Of a stretch of DNA of 34,607 nt, positions 33,752 through 34,607 are shown piece after piece. Source of the DNA: CAYSXY01 sp964435165 (lineage in GTDB: Bacteria > Pseudomonadota > Alphaproteobacteria > Rickettsiales > RI-342). The stretch lies in contig CAYSXY010000021.1 in NCBI GenBank assembly GCA_964435165.1, forward strand, positions 1 through 34,607, given 5' to 3'. Made by a program: the position numbers and the translations under genes. The number at the start of each line of letters is the position of its first letter. The stretch's first letter is position 1. A model generated the notes under the pieces. The model was given only the letters and a program-made list of their open reading frames with translations, was not told the origin of the DNA and searched no databases.

Positions 33752-34579
33752 ATGTCTTCAGTGATGACAGCGTTGCTGGCGGTGAAGTCGCTCGGTGATA
33801 AGGGGCGATTTTCGGGCTATGCCAGTGTGTTTGGCGTAGAGGACCGCGATGGCGATGTGATGCTGCCGGGGGCGTTCGGAAAGACATTGGCCGGGCGTGC
33901 CCAACTGCCACTCTTATGGCAGCATGATGCCAGTGAGCCGGTTGGGTATTTGCATGTGCTGCGAGAGGATGCGCATGGGCTGTTTGTGGAAGGGCGGTTG
34001 TTGTTGGAGGTGGCACGGGCTAGGGAAGCCTATGCGTTGATGAAGGCCGGGGTACTGGATGGGTTGTCAATTGGCTATCGTGCCGTGGATTATGCCATTG
34101 ATACGGCAACTGGGCTGCGGCAGTTGCGAGAAGTTGAGTTGGTGGAAGTGAGCCTGGTGACATTCCCCGCCAATGAAGGGGCGGTGGTGACGCAACTGAA
34201 GAGCCTGGGGCAGGGGGCGGATGGTGATATTCGTACGTTCGAGAGGTTTTTGCGAAGTGCTGGATTTAGCCGCAACCGGGCGAAGGCGATTGCGCTTTAT
34301 GGGTTTAAGGGCGGGGTGAACCATTTGGAGCGTGAAGATGTGGCTGACTGGTGTGAGTTAAGTCAGGCGTTAGATCGAACTCTATCTATTGCTAATATTG
34401 AGAAAAAAAGCGCTTTCTCAATTTTTGTTCCTACGTTTGCGTGGAGCAATTGGGTTGAGATTTTTAGTCAATTTGGTGTTTACGGGAACGATTCTGACAA
34501 CATAACAAACAGAAACGTAGAATTTGATATACATCCAAATTCACCAACTGAGTCTAGGCTCTGTTTACGATTATTTTAA
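33752..34579 (+). CDS. HK97 family prohead protease (S78), C-terminus replaced
   Basis: Capsid maturation protease, 275 residues from the ATG at 33752, chosen because GAGGTGGGG lies directly upstream; a GTG at 33737 is in frame. Residues 20-155 form a clear S78 domain: FSGYASVFGVEDRDGDVMLPGAF, catalytic His in LWQHD (H58), catalytic Ser in LDGLSIGY (S106), and the VEVSLVTFPAN strand. A second typical region (FERFLRSAGFSRNRAKAIALYGFKG) follows. From about residue 208 the DNA turns strongly AT-rich and the protein stops resembling any GTA protease. The last 65 residues may be foreign or a chimera. The gene should be followed by a major capsid gene, which is not present before the window ends. 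Confidence 0.85.
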   Translation: MSSVMTALLAVKSLGDKGRFSGYASVFGVEDRDGDVMLPGAFGKTLAGRAQLPLLWQHDASEPVGYLHVLREDAHGLFVEGRLLLEVARAREAYALMKAGVLDGLSIGYRAVDYAIDTATGLRQLREVELVEVSLVTFPANEGAVVTQLKSLGQGADGDIRTFERFLRSAGFSRNRAKAIALYGFKGGVNHLEREDVADWCELSQALDRTLSIANIEKKSAFSIFVPTFAWSNWVEIFSQFGVYGNDSDNITNRNVEFDIHPNSPTESRLCLRLF

Positions 34580-34607
34580 CCATTGTAATGTTGCTGCATA
34601 GTGTATG
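34378..34607. other. AT-rich segment of possibly different origin at the window end
   Basis: Base composition drops sharply near 34378 compared with the preceding GC-rich protease gene. It contains an inverted repeat ttgagaaa (34398-34405) and tttctcaa (34414-34421) followed by TTTTT, which reads as a plausible rho-independent terminator on the plus strand, an odd thing to find inside an open frame. I recognise no gene in it beyond the run-on of the protease frame. Confidence 0.5.
34398..34426 (+). terminator. Possible rho-independent terminator
   Basis: Perfect 8-bp stem (ttgagaaa / tttctcaa), 8-nt loop aaaagcgc, then five T. The stem is A/T-rich, so strength is doubtful. It lies within the open frame of the prohead protease tail, which supports the idea that the sequence here did not belong to that gene originally. 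Confidence 0.35.

Overview
The window is chromosomal DNA of an alphaproteobacterium. The strongest pointers are an adjacent divK-pleD pair (the Caulobacter-type polarity and c-di-GMP module) and gene-transfer-agent-type (RcGTA-like) terminase, portal and prohead protease genes. Overall composition looks near 50% GC. I cannot name the genus. I see no rRNA, tRNA, CRISPR array or insertion sequence.

Layout. (1) 45-3795: an HtpX-like M48 protease lacking the usual N-terminal membrane segments, two tandem YbjQ-family genes converging on it, and acetyl-CoA synthetase. (2) 3796-4291: a long intergenic stretch with a duplicated repeat element; a third copy lies at 33.55 kb. (3) 4292-9020: divK, pleD with a giant low-complexity tail, a Nudix hydrolase, and on the minus strand a receiver protein plus an Hpt-like protein, both of which have lost the residue that would carry the phosphate. 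(4) 9218-17690: a MoxR/Bat cluster (MoxR ATPase, DUF58, DUF4381, BatA-like VWA, BatB-like VWA-TPR, BatD), split by three small AT-richer genes on the opposite strand. (5) 17687-22692: an unknown protein, a divergent PEP carboxylase and two small unknown proteins. (6) 22706-27031: a periplasmic trypsin-like protease overlapping an FHA membrane protein, an unknown helical protein and a SulP transporter. (7) 27403-34579: GTA-like terminase, portal and prohead protease. The first two are separated by about 3.4 kb holding a membrane M48 peptidase, a phage virion-like (decoration-type) protein and two unknown proteins.

How the genes fit together. DivK and PleD would couple the cell cycle to c-di-GMP. 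The MoxR/Bat cluster would form an envelope-associated AAA-ATPase/VWA complex. Acs and PEP carboxylase point to acetate activation and anaplerosis. The terminase-portal-protease set is the start of a head-packaging module of a domesticated phage, broken up and mixed with host-like genes. Both window edges (1-44 and about 34378-34607) are AT-rich and interrupt conserved proteins, so either true junctions or assembly chimeras should be considered there.

The best candidates for something undescribed are the M48 peptidase/virion-like operon inside the GTA-like locus, the phosphoacceptor-less receiver/Hpt pair, and the repeat family with covarying stem arms.
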